NCBI RefSeq assembly: GCF_003367235.1
Contig: NZ_QRGP01000001.1
Coordinates: 930,001-994,000 of the forward strand
DNA length: 64,000 bases
DNA from: Sphingorhabdus pulchriflava
Lineage (GTDB): Bacteria; Pseudomonadota; Alphaproteobacteria; Sphingomonadales; Sphingomonadaceae
Direction of reading: 5' to 3'
The position numbers and the translations under genes are program-made. This document shows positions 33,468 through 42,827 of this stretch, piece after piece. Numbering within the stretch: position 1 is the first letter of the stretch; each line of letters starts with the position of its first letter. Below the pieces are notes generated by a model. It saw only the letters and a program-made list of their open reading frames with translations. It made no database searches and was not told the origin of the DNA.

Positions 33468-34091
33468 TCAACCCTGCGGCGGAACCTGCGGTTCATCGCC
33501 CAGCTTCAATCCATGTTTGAGCAGCATCGGAATATTGGCCATCGCGAAGAGGAAGGTCACGATAGTGACGCCCCAGACTTTGAGCGTGAGCCACAGATCG
33601 AAGCTGAGCGTCGCGCGCATCGCTTCATTCGCGATTGCCAATGCAGCGAAGAACAAGCCCCAGTTGAGCGAGAGTTTGAGCCAGCCTTTGTCGTCCAGAC
33701 CATCATAGGCGGCTTCCAAAACATAACGGAGCAGCGCCTTCCCGCGCACCCAGCCACCAATCAGCAGCAGGCCGAAAAATGCATAAATCAGCGTTGGCTT
33801 GAGCTGGATGAAACGTTCGTCGTGGAACCACAATGTCAGCGCGCCAAAAAAGACGCCCAGCGCGGCGGTAAGTTTGAGCATCGGCGAAATCTTGCCGATC
33901 TTCCACTTCGAAACGATAACAGCGATTACGATGGCAACCATGAATGTGCCGGTGCCGACAATGGCGCCCTGTTTGGGATCAGCATCAGACGATCCCAGTT
34001 TCGAGGCCGCGAAAAACAGCAGCAACGGCCCAAAATCGAGCAGGAAGTTGAGCAGGCCATGCTTTGGCTTTGCGTTCGCTGTGTCGTTCAT
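33468..34091 (-). CDS. ispZ: Inner membrane-spanning protein YciB/IspZ (septation protein A family)
   Basis: The 207-residue product has five to six membrane spans and the family start LLNFLLDFGPLLLFFAASKLG. It also has KPTLIYAFFGLLLIGGWVRGKALLRYVLEAAYDGLDDKGWLKLSLNWGLFFAALAIANE, the IspZ/YciB core. It is linked to cell division and envelope integrity in enteric bacteria. Its start overlaps the ftsY stop (ATGA at 34088-34091), so it is translationally coupled to ftsY. Confidence 0.93.
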   Translation of the reverse strand: MNDTANAKPKHGLLNFLLDFGPLLLFFAASKLGSSDADPKQGAIVGTGTFMVAIVIAVIVSKWKIGKISPMLKLTAALGVFFGALTLWFHDERFIQLKPTLIYAFFGLLLIGGWVRGKALLRYVLEAAYDGLDDKGWLKLSLNWGLFFAALAIANEAMRATLSFDLWLTLKVWGVTIVTFLFAMANIPMLLKHGLKLGDEPQVPPQG

Positions 34092-35014
34092 GCTGATCCT
34101 GCAATCGCGACGGCAAGGTCGCGGGCATCAAAGGGGCGGAGGTCGTCGATGGTCTCGCCGACGCCAATGGCGTGAATTGGAAGCCCGAACTGCTTAGCAG
34201 CAGCAACCAATACGCCACCGCGCGCGCTGCCATCCAATTTGGTCATCACCAGACCGGTGACGCCAGCAACTTCCTTGAAGATTTCAATCTGGCTGAGCGC
34301 ATTCTGCCCGGTGGTCGCATCGAGAACGAGCACCACATCATGCGGTGCAGCGGGATTCAATCGGCCGAGCACGCGGCGAATTTTGGCAAGCTCGTCCATC
34401 AACTCGCGCTTGTTCTGCAAGCGACCTGCGGTATCGACGATCAGGACGTCGATACCCTCTGCGGTCGCCTTCTTGACGGCATCAAAAACGACTCCCGCAG
34501 CATCTCCGCCTTCGGGGCCGGTGACGATGGGCACGCCGAGACGGTCGGCCCAGACCTTTAATTGGCCAATGGCGGCGGCGCGGAATGTGTCACCCGCAGC
34601 CAGCATCACGCCATAATCCTGCTCAAGGAAATTGTGCGCCAGCTTTGCAATGGTGGTGGTCTTGCCCGATCCGTTGACGCCAATCACCAGGATAACTTGT
34701 GGACGGGGGAAGGCGTCGATTTCGAGCGGCTTGGCGACGGGCGTCAGAATTTGTGTGAGCTCTTCCTCGACCACCTCGCGCAGGTCGGCCATGTAGATGC
34801 CCTTGTCGAAGCGTGTGGCGGCAAGCTTGTCGCGAATTTGCGCAGCCGTTGCCGGGCCCAGATCGGTGACGATCAGCGCCTCTTCAATCTCGTCGAGCAT
34901 TTCGGCATCAAGCTTGCCTTTGGTAATCAGGCCGGTCAGATTTTCGCTGAGTTTGCTCGACGTTTTTTTGAGGCCACCAAACAGTTTGTCACGCCAGCCG
35001 GGATTGTCACTCAT
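34088..35014 (-). CDS. ftsY: Signal recognition particle receptor FtsY
   Basis: The 308-residue product has an NG GTPase core with Walker A GVNGSGKTTTIAKLA, DTAGR(LQNKRELMDEL), TKLDGSARGG and the N-domain helices MLDEIEEALIVTDLGPATAAQIRDKL. It lacks the long acidic A domain of E. coli FtsY, as usual in alphaproteobacteria. It docks the SRP (Ffh, also in this window) at the membrane. It overlaps mtaB (ATGA at 35011-35014) upstream and ispZ downstream. Confidence 0.96.
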   Translation of the reverse strand: MSDNPGWRDKLFGGLKKTSSKLSENLTGLITKGKLDAEMLDEIEEALIVTDLGPATAAQIRDKLAATRFDKGIYMADLREVVEEELTQILTPVAKPLEIDAFPRPQVILVIGVNGSGKTTTIAKLAHNFLEQDYGVMLAAGDTFRAAAIGQLKVWADRLGVPIVTGPEGGDAAGVVFDAVKKATAEGIDVLIVDTAGRLQNKRELMDELAKIRRVLGRLNPAAPHDVVLVLDATTGQNALSQIEIFKEVAGVTGLVMTKLDGSARGGVLVAAAKQFGLPIHAIGVGETIDDLRPFDARDLAVAIAGSA

Positions 35015-36252
35015 CCGGCGACCCTTCCTTGGAGCCGTCCATTATCCTGTCCTTCGATCTTTGCAGTCACAATGGTGCCTTCGGGCACCTTGCGGTCGAG
35101 TTCGACATAAGCGAAATTTTCCGAATGGCCAGATGCGCCGCCAGCTTCGACGACAATTTTTTGCGCGCTGCCGGAGAGAGACTGAAGCCAAGTATCGCGC
35201 TTGGCGGCAACGGATTCACGCAGCCGCCGGGCGCGATCTTTGATGTCTTGCGCCCTGACTTGCGGCATTCTGGCGGCAGGCGTCCCGGCCTTGGGCGAAT
35301 AAGGGAAGATATGGCCGTGGACGATGTCGCAATCTTCCACCAGAGCGAGGCTGTTTCCAAACATCGCGTCATCCTCGGTCGGAAAACCGGCGATGATGTC
35401 GGCACCTATCGCGATGTCGGGTCGCCGCGCTTTCATGCGGGCAACGATCTCGATGGCCTGTTCGCGTGAATGGCGGCGCTTCATCCGTTTGAGGATAAGA
35501 TTGTCGCCCGCCTGCAAGCTCAAATGGACATGTGGCATCACACGCGGTTCGCCAGTAATCAGATCGAACAAACGCTCGTCGATTTCGACCCCGTCAATGG
35601 AGGACAAGCGAAGACGGGGAAGGTCTGGAACCAGCTTGATGATTTGCTCCACCAGCCGCCCGAGATTGGGTTGGCCAGGAAGGTCGTGGCCATAGCTGGT
35701 AACATCAACACCGGTCAGCACTACTTCGGCGATGCCTCGGTCGACCAGCTTTTGGATATGTTCGACTACCTGTCCGGCAGGAACCGAGCGGCTGTTCCCG
35801 CGACCGTAGGGGATGATGCAGAATGTGCAGCGATGATCGCAGCCGGTTTGTACCTCGACAAAGGCGCGGGTGTTGCCGGAAAAGGCTGTGGCAAGGTGCG
35901 GTGCGGTCTGGTGCACCGCCATGATGTCGCTGACGCGCACCTTCGGGCCGTCGATAGCAAACAGGGCAGGGGATTTTTTCTCGATGTTGCCGATGACCGC
36001 ATCGGCCTCTGCCATCGCCTCGAAGGTCTGCGGTTCGATTTGCGCTGCGCAGCCGGTGACGATTATGCGCGCATCGGGGCGGCGCTTACGGGCCTGCCTA
36101 ATGGCTTGCCTGGTCTGGCGCACAGCCTCGTTGGTCACCGCACAGCTGTTGACGATGACCAGATTAGGTTCGTCACCCAGCTGCTCGGCAAGCGCATGGC
36201 TTTCAGCCAAGTTTAGCCGACAGCCCATTGTAATGATTTCGAGGCTGCTCAA
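35011..36252 (-). CDS. mtaB: tRNA (t6A37) C2-methylthiotransferase MtaB
   Basis: The 413-residue product has an N-terminal UPF0004 domain (LEIITMGCRLNLAESHAL), a radical-SAM domain with CDHRCTFCIIPYGRG (Cys-x3-Cys-x2-Cys), and a C-terminal TRAM-like region. It adds a methylthio group to threonylcarbamoyl-adenosine 37 of tRNAs decoding ANN. The only sensible start is TTG 36252-36250, which shares bases with the dapF stop (TTGA); the frame is open further upstream, but that sequence is antiparallel noise inside dapF. So dapF-mtaB-ftsY-ispZ is a tightly overlapped operon. Confidence 0.93.
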   Translation of the reverse strand: MSSLEIITMGCRLNLAESHALAEQLGDEPNLVIVNSCAVTNEAVRQTRQAIRQARKRRPDARIIVTGCAAQIEPQTFEAMAEADAVIGNIEKKSPALFAIDGPKVRVSDIMAVHQTAPHLATAFSGNTRAFVEVQTGCDHRCTFCIIPYGRGNSRSVPAGQVVEHIQKLVDRGIAEVVLTGVDVTSYGHDLPGQPNLGRLVEQIIKLVPDLPRLRLSSIDGVEIDERLFDLITGEPRVMPHVHLSLQAGDNLILKRMKRRHSREQAIEIVARMKARRPDIAIGADIIAGFPTEDDAMFGNSLALVEDCDIVHGHIFPYSPKAGTPAARMPQVRAQDIKDRARRLRESVAAKRDTWLQSLSGSAQKIVVEAGGASGHSENFAYVELDRKVPEGTIVTAKIEGQDNGRLQGRVAG

Positions 36253-37058
36253 CCGAATGCGCTCCAGTCGGCCTGGCCCGTGAAGACATGGGTCGACGGA
36301 CCCTCCATCTCGATTGGGCCGCCTTCCTGCCAGCCGATGCGCAGTTCGCCGCCGGGCAAATGGATCGTAACTGGTGAAGCTGCCTGCCCACTTCGGATCG
36401 CGGCAACGGCGGTGGCACAGGCGCCTGTACCGCAAGCCAGCGTTAGCCCGACGCCGCGCTCCCACACGCGCAGCCGAATGTTTTGCGAATCAACGATGGT
36501 CGCCACATTGACGTTGATCTTTTCGGGAAACAAAGGGTCTGTCTCGATAATCGGCCCAAGCCGCTCGAGATCAACTGAGTCGGTATCCGGCACAAAGAAA
36601 ATGACATGCGGATTGCCGACATTGACCGCCATTGGTCGTTCGAGCGTTTCCCAGCCCACCGGCATGTCCATCGTATCCATCGGCATAGCGAGCGGGATGA
36701 ATTCCCACTCGAAAGCGGGCGGATTTAGAAACACTGTCGCGCTATTGTCCTGCGGTCGGGTCTCGAGAATGCCGCCCTTGGTTTCAATCTGTGCCGGCGT
36801 ACCGAGCAAAGTAGCGACACAGCGTGTCGCGTTACCGCAGGCTTCTACTTCACCCCCATCGGCATTGAATATCCGCATGCGGACATCGGCGGTGTTAGAG
36901 GGTTCGAGCAGGATAAGCTGATCGCAGCCGATACCGGTTCGCCGGTCGGCGATTGCATGCGCGCGCGGTGCCGTCATTTCGACAGCAGCAAGTCGCGCAT
37001 CGATAATGACAAAGTCATTGCCGAGGCCATGCATTTTATGAAAGGACGTCACCGTCAT
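36249..37058 (-). CDS. dapF: Diaminopimelate epimerase
   Basis: The 269-residue product starts FHKMHGLGNDFVIIDAR. It carries the two catalytic cysteines in EACGNATRCVA (N-terminal half) and LACGTGACATAVAA (C-terminal half). It converts LL- to meso-diaminopimelate for lysine and peptidoglycan synthesis. First gene of the dapF-mtaB-ftsY-ispZ operon. asd, from the same pathway, is also in the window but separately placed. Confidence 0.97.
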   Translation of the reverse strand: MTVTSFHKMHGLGNDFVIIDARLAAVEMTAPRAHAIADRRTGIGCDQLILLEPSNTADVRMRIFNADGGEVEACGNATRCVATLLGTPAQIETKGGILETRPQDNSATVFLNPPAFEWEFIPLAMPMDTMDMPVGWETLERPMAVNVGNPHVIFFVPDTDSVDLERLGPIIETDPLFPEKINVNVATIVDSQNIRLRVWERGVGLTLACGTGACATAVAAIRSGQAASPVTIHLPGGELRIGWQEGGPIEMEGPSTHVFTGQADWSAFG

Positions 37059-37111
37059 AGCGGCGCATTAGGACAGCGGCTTAGGCACTGTCCAGCAAAA
37101 CAGCCTTAGCC

Positions 37112-38794
37112 CTAGCCGATCGCCCGGCTATCGTTGCGGAATTCCTGCACGGCACTGGTTGCTTCAGCGCGTTCCGCAATGTTCGCCGATTTTTTCACGA
37201 TCAGCATATTGCGTTCTGCCAGCATCTTGCGAACGTTGTCGATCGACATTGGCTGCCCGTAAAACCAGCCTTGCCCCTTTGTGCAGCCCAGTTCGCGAAG
37301 CTTGTCGATGATGTCCTGCTGCTCGATGCCTTCAGCTGTAATCGGTACGGAGAGGCTTGAGCCCAGCCCGGCAATAGCACTTACAATTGCCGCACTTTCC
37401 GAATTTTCGAGCATGGTCGAAACAAAGCTACGGTCAATTTTAATGCGGTCGAACGGCAGCGCACGCAGATGCGACAAAGAGCTGTAGCCTGTGCCGAAGT
37501 CATCGAGAGCGATTTTTATGCCCTGATTTTTCAAGCTGCCTACAATTGATTGGGCAAGGCTGAGGTTTTTGAAAAGTGAGCTTTCGGTGATTTCCACTTC
37601 GAGCCGACTTGCAGGGAATCCGGTTTCGACGAGCAGTTTGACGATCTTCTGAGCCAGCCAGGGATCTTTCAACTGCACAGGCGAGATGTTGACCGAAATC
37701 GTAAGTTTGGGATCCCAACCTTTGGCTTCCAACATCGCTTTGCGAATGATGCTGAGCGACAGGTCGCCTATCATTCCGGTATCTTCGGCGACAGGGATGA
37801 ACTCGTCTGGCGAAATCAGCCCGCGCAGCGGCGAAACCCAACGCGCCAGCATTTCGAAGCCGGCCAGCTCGCCGGTCCGCAGGTCAATTTGTTGCTCGAA
37901 ATATGGAACGAATTCATCGTTAGGGATGGCGGCCCGGATGTCGGCTTCCAGCGAATTGCGCGTGCGCAGTTCTACTTCCATACCGTTTTCGAACCAGCAG
38001 AAGCCGTTGCGTCCGTTTTTCTTTGCCGCGTAGAGCGCGATGTCTGCACGGCGGATCAACATATCGATTGAGTCACAGTCCATTTCCGGACGGGCAATAC
38101 CGATGGATGCCGTGATGCTATGGTCAGTGTCGCCAATGGTGATCGGTCGGGCCAGAATTTCAATCAGGTCTTCGGCAACGCGGTCAACGGTTTCAGGAAA
38201 TTCTGGTTCAAATACCATGCATATGCCGAATTCATCGCCACCCAAGCGCGAAAGCACACTTGACGGCGGCACCGTATCGCGCATTCGATCGGCCACTTCG
38301 CGCAGCAACTGATCGCCGCTATCATGACCGTATAAATCATTGATTTTCTTGAACCCGTCGAGGTCGATCATGAGGAAGGCTGCAGATTTTCCGCGCCGTG
38401 ATGCCCGCGTCGACAGTTCTGCAGTCTTTTCTTTGACCGCTCTGCGGTTGAACAGGTTGGTCAGCGGATCTGTTATGGCCAGATGCTTGGCGCGCACTTC
38501 CGCTTGGCGATAGACGTCGACTTCATTGCTAAGCACGGTCGTCCGGCGCCAGATCAAGAGAATGAGAGCAATGTTGAGAAGAAGCGCGGAGGCCATCGTT
38601 TGGTCGGTCGTTGCGCCTTGACCAAGATAATGTCTGACAAATTGTGACCCCACAGTCCCGCCAAGAACCACAAAAAGGCCAAGCGCCCCTGCTATCAATA
38701 GCGTGGTAAGCGGTGATGTTTTGCGAAGCCTTACGCCCAAATCGTCTGATTGGGCATCCGCAGTGATATTTTGCTCGACGCGCATTCCGGCCAT
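37112..38794 (-). CDS. Membrane-bound diguanylate cyclase/phosphodiesterase (GGDEF-EAL)
   Basis: The product is 560 residues from ATG 38794 (a TTG 39 bases upstream is possible). Two membrane spans lie near residues 28-48 and 65-83. A GGDEF domain follows with an intact RLGGDEFGI active site, then an EAL domain with DDFGTGYSSLSHLRALPFDRIKID and AEGIE. The name-giving EAL triad reads EML (GFEMLARW), but the first Glu is kept. Both catalytic activities look possible. It may adjust cyclic di-GMP and hence motility, fitting the chemotaxis genes elsewhere in the window. No sensory domain is evident beyond the short periplasmic loop. Confidence 0.92.
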   Translation of the reverse strand: MAGMRVEQNITADAQSDDLGVRLRKTSPLTTLLIAGALGLFVVLGGTVGSQFVRHYLGQGATTDQTMASALLLNIALILLIWRRTTVLSNEVDVYRQAEVRAKHLAITDPLTNLFNRRAVKEKTAELSTRASRRGKSAAFLMIDLDGFKKINDLYGHDSGDQLLREVADRMRDTVPPSSVLSRLGGDEFGICMVFEPEFPETVDRVAEDLIEILARPITIGDTDHSITASIGIARPEMDCDSIDMLIRRADIALYAAKKNGRNGFCWFENGMEVELRTRNSLEADIRAAIPNDEFVPYFEQQIDLRTGELAGFEMLARWVSPLRGLISPDEFIPVAEDTGMIGDLSLSIIRKAMLEAKGWDPKLTISVNISPVQLKDPWLAQKIVKLLVETGFPASRLEVEITESSLFKNLSLAQSIVGSLKNQGIKIALDDFGTGYSSLSHLRALPFDRIKIDRSFVSTMLENSESAAIVSAIAGLGSSLSVPITAEGIEQQDIIDKLRELGCTKGQGWFYGQPMSIDNVRKMLAERNMLIVKKSANIAERAEATSAVQEFRNDSRAIG

Positions 38795-39031
38795 GTCCCT
38801 GTTGCGTCGGTGTTTATCAGCGGGAAAGGTCAAGATTAGGTTAATCTAAGGTTATAGTGGCAGCACCGCTTGCTATTGATGCCACTTGCATTCCTGCAGA
38901 ATTCACCATATAGGCACCGCCGTTCGGGGCAATGCTCCGTTTTATCGATGTGCATGAACATCACACGCTGGTTGGCGAGGTTTCGCCCACCGGCGTTTTG
39001 TTCGTGTGGTGCATATGGTGAAGGAAGTTCG

Positions 39032-40531
39032 ATGTTCGATAAGCTGAGCGACCGGTTGGGAGGCGTTTTCGATCGCCTGCGCGGTCGTGGTGCTCTGAAC
39101 GAAAATGACGTTCGAGAGGCAATGCGCGAAGTGCGCGTGGCCTTGCTCGAAGCCGACGTTGCGCTCCCGGTTGCTCGTGAATTTGTCGAGAAAGTCACCG
39201 AAAAGGCTGTTGGTCAGTCGGTGCTTAAATCGGTTACGCCCGGTCAGCAGGTCGTCAAGATCGTCAATGATGCGCTTGTCGAAATGCTGGGCTCGGATGC
39301 GAGCGAGTTGAATTTGGCTGTTGCCCCGCCTGCGATCATCATGATGGTCGGCTTGCAGGGTTCGGGCAAAACCACCACGACTGCAAAAATTGCAAAACTT
39401 CTCAAAGAGAAAGAACGCAAAAAGGTATTGATGGCGTCATTGGACGTCAATCGTCCGGCAGCGCAGGAGCAGTTGGCGACGCTCGGCACGCAGGTCGATG
39501 TCGCGACTTTGCCTATTGTCGCCGGTCAGCAGCCGGTGGATATTGCCAAGCGCGCGATGCAGGCGGCGAAGCTGCAGGGCTTTGACGTGTTGATGCTCGA
39601 TACTGCGGGTCGCTTACATGTCGACCAGCAGTTGATGGACGAGATGAAGGCGGTCGCAAATACCGCCACGCCGCAAGAAATCTTGCTGGTTGTCGACTCG
39701 CTGACCGGTCAGGATGCCGTCAATGTTGCCCAGAATTTCAGCGAACAGGTCGACCTTACGGGTGTAGTCCTGACACGTATGGATGGCGATGCGCGCGGTG
39801 GCGCGGCATTGTCGATGCGCGCGGTTACCGGCAAGCCGATCAAATTCGCTGGTGTTGGCGAAAAACTTGACGCGATTGAGGCGTTTTACCCCGAACGGGT
39901 TGCCGGCCGTATTCTGGGCATGGGCGACGTTGTCGGCCTGGTCGAACGTGCGGCGCAAGTTGTCGACCAGGAAGAATCCGAAAAGCTTGCCGCCAAAATG
40001 GCGAAAGGCCAGTTCGATCTGAACGATTTGCGCGCCCAGCTGCGCCAGATGACAAAGATGGGTGGCCTTGGTGCGCTCGCGGGCATGATGCCGGGCATGA
40101 AAAAGGCTAAGGCGGCGATGCAGGCCGGCGGCATGGAAGACAAACTGCTGCTGCGCATGGATGCAATCATCGGCTCGATGACACTGAAAGAGCGTGAAAA
40201 GCCCGCTCTTCTTAATGCGAAGCGCAAGATCCGTGTCGCCAATGGTTCGGGTACCACGGTGCAAGACGTCAACCGCCTCCTGAAAATGCATCAGGAGATG
40301 GAAAGTGCGATGAAGCGCATCAAGAAAATGGGCGGGTTGAAAGGCTTGGCCGCGCTGTTCGGCAAGTCGGGCGGCGATCTGGGTGCGACGATGGAAGGGA
40401 TGCACGGCCTTCCGCCGGGATCGATGCCCAAGGGATTGGGTGGCGGCTTTGGCAGTTTGCCGGGAATGCCCGGTGGCGGGACAGGTGGATTGCCGCCTGA
40501 CCTTGCCAACTTACTGGGCAAAAAGAAGTAG
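39032..40531 (+). CDS. ffh: Signal recognition particle protein Ffh
   Basis: The 499-residue product has the N domain (MFDKLSDRLGGVFDRLRGRGALNENDVREAMREVRVALLEADV), the G domain with GLQGSGKTTTTAKIAK, DTAGR and TRMDGDARGG, and a methionine-rich M domain that binds the 4.5S RNA and signal peptides. It ends in a Gly/Pro-rich tail. ATG 39032 is set by the family start behind AAGGAAG. The 237 bases between the GGDEF/EAL gene and ffh show no SRP RNA motif. Confidence 0.97.
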   Translation: MFDKLSDRLGGVFDRLRGRGALNENDVREAMREVRVALLEADVALPVAREFVEKVTEKAVGQSVLKSVTPGQQVVKIVNDALVEMLGSDASELNLAVAPPAIIMMVGLQGSGKTTTTAKIAKLLKEKERKKVLMASLDVNRPAAQEQLATLGTQVDVATLPIVAGQQPVDIAKRAMQAAKLQGFDVLMLDTAGRLHVDQQLMDEMKAVANTATPQEILLVVDSLTGQDAVNVAQNFSEQVDLTGVVLTRMDGDARGGAALSMRAVTGKPIKFAGVGEKLDAIEAFYPERVAGRILGMGDVVGLVERAAQVVDQEESEKLAAKMAKGQFDLNDLRAQLRQMTKMGGLGALAGMMPGMKKAKAAMQAGGMEDKLLLRMDAIIGSMTLKEREKPALLNAKRKIRVANGSGTTVQDVNRLLKMHQEMESAMKRIKKMGGLKGLAALFGKSGGDLGATMEGMHGLPPGSMPKGLGGGFGSLPGMPGGGTGGLPPDLANLLGKKK

Positions 40532-40581
40532 TTTTTCATTTTAATACAAGAAATTGAATCAGAAAGGTAAAGGTAAATCTT

Positions 40582-41100
40582 ATGGCATTGGCTATGCGTT
40601 TGTCGCGCGGCGGTTCGAAGAAGCGCCCCTATTACAAAATCGTCGTTGCAGATGCGCGTGCACCGCGCGACGGCAAGTTCATTGAACGTATCGGCAGCTA
40701 CAACCCGCTGCTCGCCAAGGATGATGCAGCTCGCATCGTTCTTGACGCCGACCGCGCAAAGCATTGGCTGGCCGCTGGTGCGCAGCCTTCGGACCGCGTT
40801 GCCCGCTTTCTCGACGCAGCTGGCGTCAAGGAGCGTTCGGCCAAGGTAAACGCCAAGAAGGGTGAGCCTGGCCAGAAAGCCAAGGATCGTGCTGAAGACA
40901 AGGCTGCAAAGCTGGCGGAAGCCGAAGAAGCTGCCGCTGCTGCAGCCGCTGCACCGGCGGTTGAAGAAGCTGTTGCTGAAGAAGCAGCGCCTGCTGAAGA
41001 AGTTGCCGCTGAAGAAGCCGCACCTGCCGAAGAAGCTGCGCCTGTCGCAGACGAAGCACCTGCTGCTGAAGAAGCCAGCGAAGAAAAGGCCGAGGGTTAA
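40582..41100 (+). CDS. rpsP: 30S ribosomal protein S16 with a long acidic Ala/Glu tail
   Basis: The product is 172 residues; S16 proteins are usually 80-100. The first 85 or so are the normal S16 fold ([51 protein letters not shown]). A basic link ([20 protein letters not shown]) follows, then about 60 residues of almost only Ala, Glu, Pro and Val ([18 protein letters not shown]...). The tail is in frame and ends properly. It is followed three bases later by rimM. Confidence 0.96.
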   Translation: MALAMRLSRGGSKKRPYYKIVVADARAPRDGKFIERIGSYNPLLAKDDAARIVLDADRAKHWLAAGAQPSDRVARFLDAAGVKERSAKVNAKKGEPGQKAKDRAEDKAAKLAEAEEAAAAAAAAPAVEEAVAEEAAPAEEVAAEEAAPAEEAAPVADEAPAAEEASEEKAEG

Positions 41101-41103
41101 TCC

Positions 41104-41583
41104 TTGGCTGAAAAGACTGTCACGCTTGCGGCCGTTGCCGGTGCGCATGGCGTGACGGGTGAAGTCCGGTTGAAGCTGTTCGCGGAAAGCGTGGACAGCC
41201 TCAAACGGCACAAAAGCTATAATGGCGGCGCACTGACTCTGAAATCTGTGCGCCCGCACAAAGACGGCGCGATCGCCCGCTTTGCCGAAATAGCTGACCG
41301 CAATGCCGCGGAGGCACTGCGCAGCACGCTCCTCACCGTTTCACGCGCCGAACTGCCGCCGTTGGGCGACGGTGAATATTATTATAGCGACCTGATCGGC
41401 TTGAACTGCGTTTCTACCGAAGGTGAAGATTTGGGCTTTTGCGTTGCCGTCGATAATTTTGGCGCGGGTGACATTCTTGAGATCGAAAAGCCGGACAAAA
41501 AGCGCTTCATGGTGCCCATGAACGCCAAGGCTGTGCCCGAATGGAGCGACAGGATCGTTGTAGAAGCGGCGTTTGTCCAATGA
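41104..41583 (+). CDS. rimM: Ribosome maturation factor RimM
   Basis: The 159-residue product starts with TTG 41104 ([26 protein letters not shown]). The N-terminal RimM domain [14 protein letters not shown] and the C-terminal PRC-barrel ([34 protein letters not shown]) are clear. It helps assemble the 30S head and binds S19. The stop overlaps trmD by ATGA. Confidence 0.95.
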   Translation: MAEKTVTLAAVAGAHGVTGEVRLKLFAESVDSLKRHKSYNGGALTLKSVRPHKDGAIARFAEIADRNAAEALRSTLLTVSRAELPPLGDGEYYYSDLIGLNCVSTEGEDLGFCVAVDNFGAGDILEIEKPDKKRFMVPMNAKAVPEWSDRIVVEAAFVQ

Positions 41584-42284
41584 CCTTTCAAGCCCAAATT
41601 CTGACCTTGTATCCCGAGATGTTCCCTGGTCCACTGGGCGTTTCTCTGGCTGGGCGTGCTTTAGCAGACGGCAAGTGGGCTTGTTCACCAATCCAGATCC
41701 GTGACTTTGCGACCGACAAGCATCGCACGGTCGATGATACTCCGGCAGGCGGCGGGGCGGGGATGGTTCTCAAGGCTGACGTCATGGCGGCAGCGGTTGA
41801 TCATGCGATTGAAAAAGCAGCCGAATTGCCGGTGCTGGCAATGACCCCGCGAGGAAGGCCGATGACGCAACAACGGGTCCGTGAACTCGCGATTGGCCCC
41901 GGCGTAATCATCCTCTGCGGCCGTTTTGAAGGTTTTGACGAGCGCCTTTTTGATGCCCGACCCCAGATTGAGCAGGTCAGCATGGGCGACATCATCCTTT
42001 CCGGCGGGGAAATGGGCGCTTTGATGCTATTAGACGCTTGCATTCGGTTGCTTCCCGGCGTAATGGGCGCGCCCGATAGTGGTGATGATGAGTCCTTTGA
42101 ACAGGGACTTCTCGAATACCCACATTATACCCGACCTGCTATTTGGGAAGGGCGCACGATCCCTGAAGTGCTGCGATCGGGGGATCATGCGAAGATCGAC
42201 GCCTGGAGGAAACAACAGGCCGAGAACGACACACGGTTACGCAGGCCAGACCTTTGGGAGCGTTACAAGAACGCTCGGGACTGA
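41580..42284 (+). CDS. trmD: tRNA (guanine37-N1)-methyltransferase TrmD
   Basis: The 234-residue product has the trefoil-knot SPOUT fold motifs: [52 protein letters not shown] and [20 protein letters not shown]. It methylates G37 to prevent frameshifting. ATG 41580 overlaps the rimM stop. Confidence 0.97.
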   Translation: MTFQAQILTLYPEMFPGPLGVSLAGRALADGKWACSPIQIRDFATDKHRTVDDTPAGGGAGMVLKADVMAAAVDHAIEKAAELPVLAMTPRGRPMTQQRVRELAIGPGVIILCGRFEGFDERLFDARPQIEQVSMGDIILSGGEMGALMLLDACIRLLPGVMGAPDSGDDESFEQGLLEYPHYTRPAIWEGRTIPEVLRSGDHAKIDAWRKQQAENDTRLRRPDLWERYKNARD

Positions 42285-42326
42285 CCTGCCTCTGGCGAGC
42301 GGCGTGAAGAAGGAAGAAGACAGGCC

Positions 42327-42713
42327 ATGAACCTGATCCAGACGCTTGAGCAAGAGGCGATTGCCGAACTTGCCACCAAGAAGAACATCCCGGAATTCCG
42401 GGCCGGTGATACGCTGAAAGTCGGCGTGAAGGTGATCGAAGGCGATCGCACCCGTGTGCAGAATTATGAAGGCGTGTGCATCGCGCGTTCGAACAAGGGC
42501 ATGGGATCGAATTTCACCGTTCGCAAAATTTCGTTCGGCGAAGGCGTAGAGCGCGTATTTCCGCTTTACTCGCCCAATGTCGAAAGCATCGAAGTGGTTC
42601 GTCGTGGCGCTGTGCGTCGTGCGAAGCTCTATTATCTGCGCGGTCGCACCGGCAAGAAGGCACGTATTGCCGAGCGCCGTGACACCCGCATTACCACCAA
42701 ACAGGAAGGCTGA
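42327..42713 (+). CDS. rplS: 50S ribosomal protein L19
   Basis: The 128-residue product matches L19: [63 protein letters not shown]. It is at the 30S-50S interface. The final gene of the rpsP-rimM-trmD-rplS operon, followed by a terminator. Confidence 0.98.
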   Translation: MNLIQTLEQEAIAELATKKNIPEFRAGDTLKVGVKVIEGDRTRVQNYEGVCIARSNKGMGSNFTVRKISFGEGVERVFPLYSPNVESIEVVRRGAVRRAKLYYLRGRTGKKARIAERRDTRITTKQEG

Positions 42714-42750
42714 GGCTGATCCCGTCTGGTTGCATTTAACCAAGATACCG

Positions 42751-42792
42751 AAAGGGCCGGGATCCGCTAAAGGGACCCCGGCCTTTTTCTTT
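42751..42792 (+). terminator. Terminator after rplS
   Basis: AAAGGGCCGGGATCC pairs with GGACCCCGGCCTTTT with one A-C mismatch and one G-U pair, followed by a T-rich run TTTTTCTTT. It ends the ribosomal operon. Confidence 0.88.
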
Positions 42793-42827
42793 GTCCCGAT
42801 AGCAAGTTCGAATTTGAGGAATTGAAA

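Noticed and set aside
35470-36216. A 248-codon plus-strand ORF opposite mtaB
   Set aside because: The radical-SAM motif and overlaps with dapF and ftsY fix the minus-strand reading.
38795-39031. Possible SRP (4.5S) RNA gene before ffh
   Set aside because: The conserved GGTCAGG...GGAAGGAAGCAGCC core is absent; only a leader region is seen.
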